64,000 bases of DNA from Neobacillus vireti (GCF_001026695.1 NZ_LDNB01000007.1:313556-377555), one strand, 5' to 3'; counted from the stretch's first letter, positions 45,485 through 54,286 are shown. The notes: generated from the sequence alone by a model not told the origin. Numbers and translations are program-made.

Positions 45485-46060
45485 ATGATTATTAAAAATA
45501 AGGAAGACATAGTAAATGTAATAAGAGATGATGTATGGATGATGGATTTATTAAGAGCGGTAAAATCTTTAAATCTCCCTGACTGGTGGGTATGTGCAGG
45601 ATTTGTTCGTTCGAAAATTTGGGATGTATTGCACGATTTCAGTACAAGAACTCCTATTCCTGACATTGATGTAATTTACTTCGAGCTTACAAATATTGAT
45701 GAATCAGTTGAAAAGAAGATTGAAGAAAAGTTAATATCACTTGTTCCACAAATTCCTTGGTCTGTAAAAAATCAGGCGAGAATGCACATTAAAAATAATA
45801 TGCCTCCCTTTTCATCTTCCGTTGACGGCATATCAAAGTTTCCTGAAACCGTAACAGCATTAGGAGTTAAATTAGATGAAAAGGAGAACGTAATATTAAC
45901 CGCTCCATGGGGGATAACCGATGTTGTCAATTTAGAGGTAAGACCGACACCATATTATTTGAATTCAGAAGGACTAATCAAAATTTATGAAAACAGAGTT
46001 TTAAAGAAGAATTGGAATTCCATTTGGACTAATATAAAAATTCATCATATAAACCATTGA
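45485..46060 (+). CDS. Nucleotidyltransferase family protein (NTP_transf_6)
   Basis: The 191-residue protein matches the NTP_transf_6 family: LNLPDWWVCAGFVRSKIWD followed by IPDIDVIYFEL with the Asp pair, then TALGVKLDEKENV and APWGITDVVNLEVRPT. The family has a nucleotidyltransferase fold and no proven substrate. AAAGTGAGTGAAATTTA precedes the ATG weakly. It is the third nucleotidyltransferase-fold protein among the element's cargo and the last gene before the right end. Confidence 0.82.
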   Translation: MIIKNKEDIVNVIRDDVWMMDLLRAVKSLNLPDWWVCAGFVRSKIWDVLHDFSTRTPIPDIDVIYFELTNIDESVEKKIEEKLISLVPQIPWSVKNQARMHIKNNMPPFSSSVDGISKFPETVTALGVKLDEKENVILTAPWGITDVVNLEVRPTPYYLNSEGLIKIYENRVLKKNWNSIWTNIKIHHINH

Positions 46061-46228
46061 ATGAAAAGTAATGAACTATCTGTGTTGGAATATTATTCAT
46101 TAAAACACATAAATATTTAAGTTTTTTTTGTTTTTAAATTTATTTCACCCAAACTTTTTGGGGTAAATATCATCCAACCATTGATATACATATTTTCATT
46201 GAATTTTACACAATTATTTAGAAAATCC

Positions 46229-46236
46229 TTTGCGAT
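46229..46236 (+). repeat. Right 8-bp junction repeat of the mobile element
   Basis: TTTGCGAT, identical to 37076-37083, continues directly into DUF72 codons (GAA CCG CAA). Confidence 0.85.
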
Positions 46237-46569
46237 GAACCGCAATCCGGAGAGGGTTCGATTCCAACGATCCTGAAGACTACTGATCCCGATAAAGTCC
46301 TGGTAAGGTTTCACGGTCGTAATGTTCATGGCTGGCAAAAGCGGAATGCTGAGAACTGGCGCGAGGTTCGTTATCTTTATCGCTATAACCAGCAAGAGCT
46401 AAAAGAATGGACAGATTCCATCCAAACATTAGCTAAAGAGTCCGCAAATGTGTATCTCCTCTTTAATAACAATTCAGGCGGGGACGCGGCAGACAATGCC
46501 AAGGAAATGATGAATCTTTTACATATAGAATATGACGATCTTGCCCCAAGGCAGCTAGGGTTATTTTGA
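46229..46569 (+). pseudogene. yunF: DUF72 (YunF-like) gene, 3' part
   Basis: From TGC-GAT the frame reads CDEPQSGEGSIPTILKTTDP, then VRFHGRNVHGW and ends DDLAPRQLGLF at TGA 46567-46569. These are C-terminal features of DUF72 proteins. It has no start of its own and continues the 5' part (36571-37083) exactly. It is 53 bp upstream of yunE, as expected for the ancestral order. Confidence 0.92.
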
Positions 46570-46622
46570 AAATTCCTTCAACCTCAAGGCAGATTAAAAC
46601 AGACACTAGAAGGTGAAAACAA

Positions 46623-47444
46623 ATGGAATGGATTGTATTAGTTTTAGTAGGCCTAGTCGCAAGCTCGCTAGGTTCGTTGATTGGCATGGGGGGAGGAATC
46701 ATAGTTGTTCCCGCCTTGCTGTACTTGGCCACATTATCAACATTCAGTCATCTTACCCCGCAGGTAGTCGTAGGGACCTCACTGTTTACGATGATATTTA
46801 CAGGGCTATCCTCAACATTAGCCTATATGAAGCATAAGACGGTTGATTATAAAAGCGGCTTTATCTTTCTGATTGGAAGCGGACCCGGGAGTATTCTTGG
46901 CGCGTGGGCAACGGAAAAATTAGATTTGCATTCCTTTAATATTTATTTCGGTCTTTTTATACTTTTTGTCTCGCTTGTATTGGTCGTAAAGGATAAATTA
47001 AAACCGATTCCCTATCGAAAGGACAAGGGAGTGGTTCGCAGCTTTACCGATAATGGCGGCAAAACCTTCGAATACGGTTTTAGTCCAATCATCGCCATTC
47101 TAATTTCCTTTGTTGTTGGATTTTTATCAGGAATCTTTGGGATTGGCGGCGGTTCGCTAATGGTGCCAACGATGATTTTGTTATTCTTTTTTCCACCACA
47201 TGTGGCAACCGCAACCTCCATGTTCATGATATTACCTACTTCCATTCTAAGCTCCATTACCCATGTTGCCCTAGGTAATGTCAATTGGCTATATGCACTA
47301 GCCCTTATACCTGGAGCATGGATTGGTGCAAAGGTGGGAGTGTTTCTAAATACGAAGCTAAAGAGCAAAACGATAGTCTTGATTATCAGAACCATTCTTG
47401 TAATTGTTGCGATTCGTTTAATATATCAAGGGATAGTAGGATAA
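46623..47444 (+). CDS. yunE: TSUP-family membrane permease YunE
   Basis: The 273-residue protein has about eight membrane segments and the TauE/SafE repeat signatures: GSLIGMGGGIIVVPALLYL near the N-terminus and SGIFGIGGGSLMVPTMILL in the second half. The family exports or imports sulfur-containing anions such as sulfite or sulfoacetate. The specific substrate is unknown. AGAAGGTGAAA precedes the ATG, and yunD follows by 9 bp. Confidence 0.88.
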   Translation: MEWIVLVLVGLVASSLGSLIGMGGGIIVVPALLYLATLSTFSHLTPQVVVGTSLFTMIFTGLSSTLAYMKHKTVDYKSGFIFLIGSGPGSILGAWATEKLDLHSFNIYFGLFILFVSLVLVVKDKLKPIPYRKDKGVVRSFTDNGGKTFEYGFSPIIAILISFVVGFLSGIFGIGGGSLMVPTMILLFFFPPHVATATSMFMILPTSILSSITHVALGNVNWLYALALIPGAWIGAKVGVFLNTKLKSKTIVLIIRTILVIVAIRLIYQGIVG

Positions 47445-47453
47445 GGGAGAACA

Positions 47454-48806
47454 ATGGAAACCATTCATATTTATCATACAAACGATGTTCACAGTCACTT
47501 AGAAAATTGGCCGCGAATAGCGCAGTTTCTGCAAAGGAAAAAAGAGCAGCACGGCCAAACAGAAGAGGAAGTCTTTCTGTTCGATATTGGTGATTTTATT
47601 GACCGCTGGCACCCGTATACTGAGGCAACCAAAGGAAAAGGAAACATTCCCCTCTTAAATGAGTGTCAATATACGGCCGTCACGATCGGCAACAATGAGG
47701 GGGTAAATCTTCCCTATGAAGATTTGAATAACCTTTATGACGACGCGCAATTTGATGTTTTAGCAGCAAACTTTTATAAAAAAAATGAAATTTACCCTGA
47801 TTGGGTAAAACCCTATCAAATTTATCATACAAACAAGGGAACAAGGGTGGGGGTGATTGGACTAACCGTCCAATTTTCTCACCTTTATAAATTGCTTGGC
47901 TGGGAATTGACGGAGCCAATCTCAGAGCTGAAAAAATGGCTGCAACCATTGAAGGAAGAGGCAGACTTCATTATCTTGCTGTCCCATCTAGGAATCCACG
48001 ATGATGAACGAATCGCGGCAGATTTCCCGGAAATCGACGTCATCTTAGGCGCCCATACCCATCATATTCTAGAACAGGGAAAGCAGGTGGGCAGCACGCT
48101 CCTTGGGGCAGCAGGGAAGTATGGATATTTTGTCGGGCATGTTACCGTCACCATTGATGAGACCAAATCCATAATAAACAAAAACGCGCTTCTTTATGAC
48201 ACAAAAGAGCTTCCCGCCGTTCAAAATGAACTGGAACAGGTTGATGCCTTTTTAGAGAAAGGGAAGCAGCTGCTAAATCAGAAAGTTACAACGCTGACCA
48301 AACCAATGCCAAATAATCTTTTTCAGGAAACAGAGCTCTCCCTTTTTCTGTGCAAGGCATTACGGGAATGGTGCAATGCTGATTGTGCAATGATAAATGC
48401 TGGATTGCTTTTAGGTCCGTTAGCTGGCGATGTGACTGAATATGACCTGCTTACAATTTGCCCCCATCCGATCAATCCATGCGTTATTGAACTAACGGGA
48501 AAAGAGTTACAGGAGGTTTACTTTCAAACAATGGATGAAAGTCTACACCATAAGCATATCAAGGGCCTTGGATTTAGAGGAACGCTCTTGGGGATATTCG
48601 TTTATGACCGCCTAAGCCTCCATGGAAACACGATATTTGTGGATGGCAAAGAATTAAACGGTGAAAAAACATACACGTTAGCACTACCGGATATGTTTAC
48701 TTTTGGTCATTTTTTCAAAGAAGTGCTTCCAAGCAAGCAGAAAAAATATTTTCTCCCGGAATTTTTGCGTGACTTATTAAAATGGAAGTTAGAGATGGAC
48801 ACCTAG
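47454..48806 (+). CDS. yunD: 5'-nucleotidase-family metallophosphoesterase YunD
   Basis: The 450-residue protein has the calcineurin-like metal motifs in order: HTNDVHSH, DIGDFIDRW, GNNEG, LLSHLGIHDD and ILGAHTHH. A C-terminal 5'-nucleotidase substrate domain follows (NAGLLLGPLAGDVTEYDLL). It should hydrolyse nucleotides or cyclic nucleotides. It lacks a clear signal peptide, so it appears cytosolic. GGGAGAACA precedes the ATG. Confidence 0.9.
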   Translation: METIHIYHTNDVHSHLENWPRIAQFLQRKKEQHGQTEEEVFLFDIGDFIDRWHPYTEATKGKGNIPLLNECQYTAVTIGNNEGVNLPYEDLNNLYDDAQFDVLAANFYKKNEIYPDWVKPYQIYHTNKGTRVGVIGLTVQFSHLYKLLGWELTEPISELKKWLQPLKEEADFIILLSHLGIHDDERIAADFPEIDVILGAHTHHILEQGKQVGSTLLGAAGKYGYFVGHVTVTIDETKSIINKNALLYDTKELPAVQNELEQVDAFLEKGKQLLNQKVTTLTKPMPNNLFQETELSLFLCKALREWCNADCAMINAGLLLGPLAGDVTEYDLLTICPHPINPCVIELTGKELQEVYFQTMDESLHHKHIKGLGFRGTLLGIFVYDRLSLHGNTIFVDGKELNGEKTYTLALPDMFTFGHFFKEVLPSKQKKYFLPEFLRDLLKWKLEMDT

Positions 48807-48871
48807 CCCATCACGAATTTTCCTCCGCTGTCATAGAGTGATAGTGAAGAAGGAAAGGAGTGTTGGGCCAT

Positions 48872-49174
48872 TTGATTGATCTTTCACCAGTTGAAATTAA
48901 CGGTCATACGTTTTTGGCTGTTTCTGTGTTACTTCCAAAAACTACCTTGCTCGCGGTGACAAGCGACAGGGGATATATTATGTGCGGTGCCCTCGATGTG
49001 GGCTTATTAAATGAAAAACTAAAGGACCGCAAAATTATTGCCGGCCGAGCAGTCGGTGTAAGAACGATTGATCAGCTATTAAATGCCCCGTTAGAGTCGG
49101 TGACCTTGGAGGCAGAGGAATTAGGGATTCACCAAGGAATGCTTGGCAAGGATGCCCTATTGAAGATGATGTAA
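48872..49174 (+). CDS. yunC: DUF1805 protein YunC
   Basis: The 100-residue conserved protein has the family core GYIMCGALDVGLLNEKL and IIAGRAVGVRTIDQLL. It is of unknown function and the gene is steady in this position in Bacillus. TTG 48872 gives the family's standard start (IDLSPVEING) and has AAGGAAAGGAG upstream; GTG 48860 lies inside that site. Confidence 0.88.
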   Translation: MIDLSPVEINGHTFLAVSVLLPKTTLLAVTSDRGYIMCGALDVGLLNEKLKDRKIIAGRAVGVRTIDQLLNAPLESVTLEAEELGIHQGMLGKDALLKMM

Positions 49175-49203
49175 AAGCTTGCATTGTTGGCAGGCTTTTT
49201 TTA
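49174..49203 (+). terminator. Terminator after yunC
   Basis: AAAGCTTGC / GGCAGGCTTT imperfect stem followed by TTTTTT. Confidence 0.75.
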
Positions 49204-49262
49204 TCGCCCTTAGGCTAGTTCTCCTCTTACACGCATACATATAGCAAGAAGGGGTGATTTCT

Positions 49263-50033
49263 TTGGCAAAGTTTCGCCGACGGCTCAGGAAGCGGGGACC
49301 GCTGCCTTTCCGCTATGTCCTGCTGTTATCTTTTGTCTTTTTCCTTTTCTCAACCGCTACTGGTTTGTGGCTCGTCAATAAAGGCATCGAGCCAGCGCTC
49401 ATGGGATACGCTGAATCACAAACCCGAAAAATAGCTTCAATGGTTATAAATAAAGCAATCAGTAAAAAGGCGGTTGACTTTGGTGATGTGAAAAATGTAA
49501 TAGAACTAACTCCAGGACCTAATGGAAGTGCACCAAGTGCTAATTTAAAAACAGAGGTCGTCAATCAGAAGTTATCTGAAATTACGAGTCAGATACAGAA
49601 GAACTTAACAGCAGTTGAAAAAGGGGATCTTTCCTCGTTAGAGTATGTAACAGACGTGGAAATTGAAACAAACGCTACCAAAAACTCAGATGGGATTGTT
49701 TGGTATGTCCCAATTGGTCGAGCAACCAATATTACCTTGTTCGGTACTTTAGGTCCTAAGATTCCAGTGAAATTTAATGCAATTGGCGATGTGCGTCCAG
49801 ATGTAAAAATAGATCCTAAACCAATCGGGATTAATAATACATGGATTGATGTTTCTATTCATTTAGAAGTGTCTATTCAAATCATTACGCCTTTTGCTAC
49901 AAAAATAACCAAACTGGATCAAAGCATTTTTGTTGGTGGAATGTTAGTACAGGGCCAAGTTCCACAATATTATAATGGAGGAAACGGCTCTCCGCCTTCT
50001 CTTCCACTTCCAAAAGATAAGTCAGAAAATTAA
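49263..50033 (+). CDS. yunB: Sporulation protein YunB
   Basis: The 256-residue protein has a basic N-terminus, one membrane segment (about 18-42) and an extracytoplasmic domain with IVWYVPIGRATNITLFGTLG. B. subtilis yunB is a mother-cell sporulation gene. TTG 49263 is preceded by AGAAGGGGTGATT; GTG 49254 sits within it. It converges on lytH across a shared hairpin. Confidence 0.88.
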   Translation: MAKFRRRLRKRGPLPFRYVLLLSFVFFLFSTATGLWLVNKGIEPALMGYAESQTRKIASMVINKAISKKAVDFGDVKNVIELTPGPNGSAPSANLKTEVVNQKLSEITSQIQKNLTAVEKGDLSSLEYVTDVEIETNATKNSDGIVWYVPIGRATNITLFGTLGPKIPVKFNAIGDVRPDVKIDPKPIGINNTWIDVSIHLEVSIQIITPFATKITKLDQSIFVGGMLVQGQVPQYYNGGNGSPPSLPLPKDKSEN

Positions 50034-50034
50034 C

Positions 50035-50061
50035 AAGGACTATCCATCAAGGACAGTCCTA
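50035..50061. terminator. Bidirectional terminator between yunB and lytH
   Basis: AAGGACTATCC / GGACAGTCCT stem; its right end overlaps the lytH stop codon. Confidence 0.7.
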
Positions 50062-51054
50062 TTTCTTCTTACCAGTATTTGCCCGCTCCAGCCGCTTCCA
50101 TTTTGCTAAATGCGGGTAAGGGTCAAACGACCATTCGGTAATCCCATTGTCTTTATACATTCCGTAATGTAAATGGGGTGGGAATTTTCCGGAGGTTCCC
50201 GGCGGACCATAGCCAGAACTTCCGACACCGCCAATGACCATCCCCGGCTCCACAATTTGCCCGACCTTCAAATCCTTGGCAAACCCGCTGAGATGGGCGA
50301 AATAATGATAAGTGTTATTAATATCACGGATGCCGATTCTCCAGCCGCCGAACTTGTTCCAGCCCTTCATTTCGATAATCCCATAGTTGGTAGCACGGAC
50401 AGGAACCCCGTAATCGGCAAAAATATCGGTTCCTTCATGGATCCTTCTTCCGCCCCAGCCCCGCGCATCGCCCCAGGTACTACGGTAGCTGTGATTGCTT
50501 CGAATTGGAACAGGAAACACTTGCTGATCCAAATTAAGACGACCAAAATGGCGATAAACGCTAGCCTTTCCAGTAATTATTCGGACGGTATTATCGCGGT
50601 GATAGTAATTCCATAACCCTATTTTAAGATTTTCAGCATCGACGCCGTATGAAAGAAGATAATGAGCGATTGCATATAAGACATCTTCATCACTCTTTAA
50701 GCTTGCTTTTCCATCCCCATCTCCATCCACACCCAATCCATTAAAAAATTGAAGGATTGCCGGGTTTTCTGCAGAAGGGTTCGGATTGGTCAAGCCGGCC
50801 CATTGTTCCGGTCGGAAGTAAATGGCGATAGTGCTTTCAGGTTTTGGCAAGTCGCGACGGACAAGGCGGATGCTTCTTTCATATTGATCAATAGCTGCTA
50901 AATAATACCAAGGAATCTGTGTTACGGTTTCAACCTTCTTGTAAAGCTTCATTCTCTCCTGGTATGGATCAGGTTCTTTTGCGTGAGCATCCCTGACAGC
51001 CACTGTAGAAGTGAAGAATAAAAGGAAAGTTCCAATTATCAGAAAAGCCCGCAC
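50059..51054 (-). CDS. lytH: L-Ala-D-Glu endopeptidase LytH (M23 family)
   Basis: The 331-residue protein has a signal peptide (about residues 1-26), a long middle region and a C-terminal M23 domain with zinc ligands HEGTD and HLHYG. In B. subtilis LytH trims cortex peptide stems to single L-Ala during sporulation under sigma-K. GTG 51054 has AAGGAGG at 6-nt spacing; TTG 51060 touches the site and is less likely. Confidence 0.9.
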   Translation of the reverse strand: MRAFLIIGTFLLFFTSTVAVRDAHAKEPDPYQERMKLYKKVETVTQIPWYYLAAIDQYERSIRLVRRDLPKPESTIAIYFRPEQWAGLTNPNPSAENPAILQFFNGLGVDGDGDGKASLKSDEDVLYAIAHYLLSYGVDAENLKIGLWNYYHRDNTVRIITGKASVYRHFGRLNLDQQVFPVPIRSNHSYRSTWGDARGWGGRRIHEGTDIFADYGVPVRATNYGIIEMKGWNKFGGWRIGIRDINNTYHYFAHLSGFAKDLKVGQIVEPGMVIGGVGSSGYGPPGTSGKFPPHLHYGMYKDNGITEWSFDPYPHLAKWKRLERANTGKKK

Positions 51055-51227
51055 AGGCAACCTCCTTCCGATTAATGTACATGATTAGTTTATGATTTCT
51101 TCGCTATTTCATTAAGGTTAATAATTGGTAATCGAAACTCAAAAGGTGGTCTGCTTGTCGTTCTATATGCAGTATGTTAAAGTGATTCTGAAGAACTCAT
51201 TTATTTATACATACTAGGGGTGTAACA

Positions 51228-52145
51228 ATGAGCAAGAATGAAGAAATTTTACGAAAGCCTGAATGGTTAAAAATAAAACTGAACACTAATGAATCTTATA
51301 CCGGCTTGAAAAAAATGATGCGCGAAAAGAATCTTCATACCGTTTGTGAGGAAGCACGCTGTCCGAATATTCATGAATGCTGGGCGGAAAGAAGAACAGC
51401 AACCTTTATGATTCTTGGGGATATATGTACTCGAGCCTGCCGCTTTTGTGCGGTAAAAACAGGGCTGCCAACAGAATTAGACTTACAAGAGCCGGAAAGA
51501 GTCGCTGACTCCGTCCAATTAATGAACCTTAAGCATGTAGTGATAACCGCCGTAGCGCGTGATGATTTAAAGGACGGCGGGGCAGCTGTTTTTGCGGAAA
51601 CGGTTCGGGCAATCCGCCGCAAAAATCCATTTACCAGCATTGAAGTTCTTCCTTCTGATATGGGCGGGAAGGAAGAAAATTTACAGCTCTTGATGGATGC
51701 TAAGCCCGATATCCTAAATCATAATATCGAGACAGTTAGACGCTTGACGCCAAGAGTAAGGGCGCGTGCTAAATACGATCGGTCTCTCGAGTTTCTCCGC
51801 CGGGCAAAAGAAATGCAGCCAAGCATCCCAACAAAATCTAGTTTAATGATTGGGCTTGGAGAAACAGTAGAGGAAATTATCGAAGTGATGGACGATCTGC
51901 GCGCAAATGATGTCAATATTATGACTATTGGTCAATACCTGCAGCCGACAAAGAGTCATCTAAAGGTTGTAAAGTATTACAGTCCTGATGAATTTAAGGA
52001 ATTACAGCGAATTGCGATGAGTAAAGGTTTTAGTCATTGTGAGGCAGGTCCGTTAGTTCGTTCATCTTACCATGCTGATGAACAAGTAAATGCCGCTGCC
52101 AAACATAAGCAATTATTAGGTGAACAAGACGCAAAGGAAGCATAA
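51228..52145 (+). CDS. lipA: Lipoyl synthase
   Basis: The 305-residue radical-SAM enzyme has the auxiliary cluster motif [12 protein letters not shown] and the radical SAM motif CTRACRFC. It inserts two sulfur atoms into octanoyl groups on lipoyl domains such as GcvH, using its second [4Fe-4S] cluster as sulfur donor. It therefore depends on Suf and carrier proteins encoded here. GGGGTGTAACA precedes the ATG. Confidence 0.97.
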   Translation: MSKNEEILRKPEWLKIKLNTNESYTGLKKMMREKNLHTVCEEARCPNIHECWAERRTATFMILGDICTRACRFCAVKTGLPTELDLQEPERVADSVQLMNLKHVVITAVARDDLKDGGAAVFAETVRAIRRKNPFTSIEVLPSDMGGKEENLQLLMDAKPDILNHNIETVRRLTPRVRARAKYDRSLEFLRRAKEMQPSIPTKSSLMIGLGETVEEIIEVMDDLRANDVNIMTIGQYLQPTKSHLKVVKYYSPDEFKELQRIAMSKGFSHCEAGPLVRSSYHADEQVNAAAKHKQLLGEQDAKEA

Positions 52146-52182
52146 GCTAAGAACAGCAAGAGATTCCATGCAATCAAATTGT

Positions 52183-52219
52183 AAAAAGAGTTCAGCCGGA
52201 TAAAGGACTGAACTCTTTT
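52183..52219 (+). terminator. Terminator after lipA
   Basis: AAAAGAGTTCAG / CTGAACTCTTTT perfect stem with a 12-nt loop. Confidence 0.9.
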
Positions 52220-52267
52220 GAATATAAGGCTGTAATTTTTAGACAGCATGCCCATGCCCAAGGTCTA

Positions 52268-52918
52268 TTATCGATGTGGTCTGCTCTTACTATAATCATC
52301 CGGAGTCAGACCATTTTGGTCTTCACTTGGACTCATTCGTTGTCCCTGTGGTGATTTTTTCATTTGTGCCACAAGGCCGGTGACCAAATTACGTGAATTT
52401 CGGCTTGTTGAATCTAAATTGGCGAGATTTTCCACATCGCGCATTAACACCTTATTGTCTGTAACATATACATGATAAAACCGCGGTACAACCGACATTG
52501 CTGTCTTTTTTACTTGGTCAGCTGTCAAATTGCGGTCTTTTGAATCGGTATCATAGGCAATTAAAACCTCTTGATCCGTAACAAGGGTTGCGACATCATT
52601 GACATTTGGAATAGTGGTACTGTACTTGCTGATAATATTGGCGACCTGTTCACGATCGAGCGCTGCATAGTGATTATTGGTTTTATTATCATTCATCAGC
52701 GGACTCTTTTGATGACGGACAAAGCCATAATTGTTACTGACATTCCGGACTCCACGGCTTGCGCCTTCATTGTAGAGTTCATGCCTTTTATTATTAACGT
52801 TAATGGTATTGCCGCTTTCCTCATACACATCACGATTGGACATATCCTTAGAGCATCCAGTTAAAGCTGTCATCGTACATAATCCCATTATGATGACTAA
52901 TTTTTTCAACTTAAACAC
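52268..52918 (-). CDS. yutC: YhcN/YlaJ-family sporulation lipoprotein YutC
   Basis: The 216-residue protein has a lipoprotein signal (lipobox LTGC, Cys22), an Asn-rich middle and the YhcN/YlaJ domain (VATLVTDQEVLIAYDTDSK, then RFYHVYVTDNKVLMRDVENL). These lipoproteins are linked to spores and germination in Bacillus. AGGAGGTGTTTAAG precedes the ATG. It diverges from yutD. Confidence 0.88.
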   Translation of the reverse strand: MFKLKKLVIIMGLCTMTALTGCSKDMSNRDVYEESGNTINVNNKRHELYNEGASRGVRNVSNNYGFVRHQKSPLMNDNKTNNHYAALDREQVANIISKYSTTIPNVNDVATLVTDQEVLIAYDTDSKDRNLTADQVKKTAMSVVPRFYHVYVTDNKVLMRDVENLANLDSTSRNSRNLVTGLVAQMKKSPQGQRMSPSEDQNGLTPDDYSKSRPHR

Positions 52919-53026
52919 CTCCTTTTATTAGAATAGCCAAAGGAAGGATTTTTTTTCTTAGTAAAAGATGGGGAATCGGTTATAATGGATATTAAGAATT
53001 CGCTGGCAAAATGAGGTGGAAAAAGC

Positions 53027-53302
53027 ATGATTATTATTAATAACACCATGTATGAATTAGTGCAGGAATATCGAAATGGGTTTAATGAGGAAGCACTAAA
53101 GGCTAGGTTTAGTGATATTTTATCGAGATATGATTATATCGTTGGAGATTGGGGCTATGGTCAGCTCCGGTTAAAGGGCTTTTTTGATGACCAAAACCAA
53201 AAGGCAACATTCGATTCAAAAATTAGCACCCTAAATGAGTATTTTTATGAATACTGCAATTTCGGCTGTGCTAACTTTGTTTTGAAAAAAGTAAAGAAAT
53301 AA
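53027..53302 (+). CDS. yutD: Conserved protein YutD
   Basis: The 91-residue protein matches the YutD family core: DILSRYDYIVGDWGYGQLRL and a Cys pair near the C-terminus (EYCNFGCANF). Function is unknown. AGGTGGAAAAAGC precedes the ATG. It is followed at once by a terminator and the second large dispersed repeat. Confidence 0.87.
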   Translation: MIIINNTMYELVQEYRNGFNEEALKARFSDILSRYDYIVGDWGYGQLRLKGFFDDQNQKATFDSKISTLNEYFYEYCNFGCANFVLKKVKK

Positions 53303-53331
53303 AACGAAGGGAATCGGACCCTTCGTTTTTT
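53300..53331 (+). terminator. Terminator after yutD
   Basis: AAAACGAAGGG / CCCTTCGTTTTTT stem overlapping the stop codon. Confidence 0.9.
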
Positions 53332-53335
53332 ATTT

Positions 53336-53503
53336 GGCTGTGTAAAAAGGGAATGTTGATTTCCGTTCCAGGCGCGAGCGGTTCGCGGGGCGGGCGGTGA
53401 GCCTCCTCGGCGAATCAAGCGCCTGCGGGGTCTCACCTGTTCCTCTGCTCCCGCAGGAGTCTCGCGCCTTCCACTCCAATCAACATTGTGCTTTTACACA
53501 GCC
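53336..53503. repeat. Dispersed GC-rich Bacillaceae repeat, copy 2 (inverted)
   Basis: The 168-bp block is closed by GGCTGTGTAAAA and TTTTACACAGCC. Inside these, GTTGATTTCCGTTCC and ACTCCAATCAAC match, in inverse orientation, the ends of the 1746-1881 copy, with shared GCGCCTGCGGGG, GAGCCTCCTCGGCG and TCCCGCAGGAGT. It lies between converging genes. Confidence 0.85.
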
Positions 53504-53510
53504 ATTAATT

Positions 53511-53795
53511 TTAATTGTCATAAGGTACTTGTTCATCTCTATCCGGGTCATCATGTGTGGGATGTGCCCCGTCCATCTGGCGCGGTAAATTTTGGTGCAG
53601 TGATTTGAATTCATAATTGTAAGCACTATATCGGCGCTGCCCTTCCTTCCAGGGAGTGCTTTTAATTTGAACAGTATCGTTAACTCTAAAAGTTGAACCA
53701 TAAGGGCCTTCCGGAAACTCTTGCGCCGTTAAGAAATTTTGCTGCTTCTCAACATTAGATAATTCAGTATATTTACTCGAATTCTCTTCCTCCAT
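53511..53795 (-). CDS. Conserved hypothetical cytosolic protein
   Basis: The 94-residue hydrophilic protein contains FLTAQEFPEGPYGSTFRVND and KSTPWKEGQRRYSAYNYEFK, and ends in an acidic tail (DDPDRDEQVPYDN). It has no signal or membrane segment. I do not assign a function. ATG 53795 is preceded by AAGGAGTGTG, so the longer frame from 53858 is not used. It sits 62 bp downstream of the DUF3055 gene on the same strand. Confidence 0.75.
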   Translation of the reverse strand: MEEENSSKYTELSNVEKQQNFLTAQEFPEGPYGSTFRVNDTVQIKSTPWKEGQRRYSAYNYEFKSLHQNLPRQMDGAHPTHDDPDRDEQVPYDN

Positions 53796-53857
53796 GTTTT
53801 TCACACTCCTTATAAGTGGTAGTATGTCGTTAAGGGGTGAAAAACATAAGCAGATCA

Positions 53858-54124
53858 TTAAACGATTTCTGTTAAGAAAGACCGCAGTTCCGCTCCATCT
53901 GCTTCATTCAACTGAAAAGCAAATTCTAAATATCCCTCTTCTTCCAAGTCATCCGGACCAATAATCGCAAACCGGCTTCCTTGCATATCAAGAACAAGCA
54001 GCTTTCCATAGTGGCGATTACTTTGAACAATCGCTAAATCGAAGCGTTGGTTTTCACCGACAAAGCTGACAAATCTTGTTTTTGTATCTTCTGTATCATC
54101 GTATAAGAAAAAGCGTTCACTCAT
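53858..54124 (-). CDS. DUF3055 family protein
   Basis: The 88-residue protein begins MSERFFLYDDTEDTKTRFVS and has an alternating beta-alpha pattern, matching DUF3055 (SAV0927-like), a small cytosolic family of unknown function in Bacillota. ATG 54124 after AAAGGAGATC is clear; the 25-codon extension to 54199 is unlikely. Confidence 0.83.
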   Translation of the reverse strand: MSERFFLYDDTEDTKTRFVSFVGENQRFDLAIVQSNRHYGKLLVLDMQGSRFAIIGPDDLEEEGYLEFAFQLNEADGAELRSFLTEIV

Positions 54125-54286
54125 CAAAAAGATCTCCTTTGTTAAATTGACATCTTCTCTATAGTAACAAATTATTCGGCGTGGTGGGACCTCTAACAAT
54201 TTTTCTTCCTGAAAAAGACGAAAGATGTCAAATTATGTTACAATGTAGCTAAGCATTTAAGTTGACTTCTGAGAGGGATGAAAATA

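Larger units (their letters stand above)
37084..46236 (+). mobile_element. Integrated Tn554-like element with three tyrosine recombinases and nucleotidyltransferase cargo
   Basis: The 9,153-bp segment lies exactly between the two halves of one DUF72 gene and is flanked by TTTGCGAT. It holds, in order, an inward terminator and promoter, three tyrosine recombinase genes and a coiled-coil gene in one tight operon, then minus-strand grpB-like and adenylyltransferase-like genes, a gene remnant and a plus-strand NTP_transf_6 gene. It is more AT-rich than the flanks. Tn554 has TnpA/TnpB recombinases plus TnpC; here there are three recombinases, so it is a relative or a separate lineage. Confidence 0.88.

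Noticed and set aside
37084..46236. Prophage or integrative conjugative element
   Set aside because: No phage structural, lysis, replication or conjugation genes are present; only recombinases, a helper and small cargo.
47012..47395. 127-codon minus-strand frame within yunE
   Set aside because: It is antisense to membrane segments, which often yield open antisense frames.
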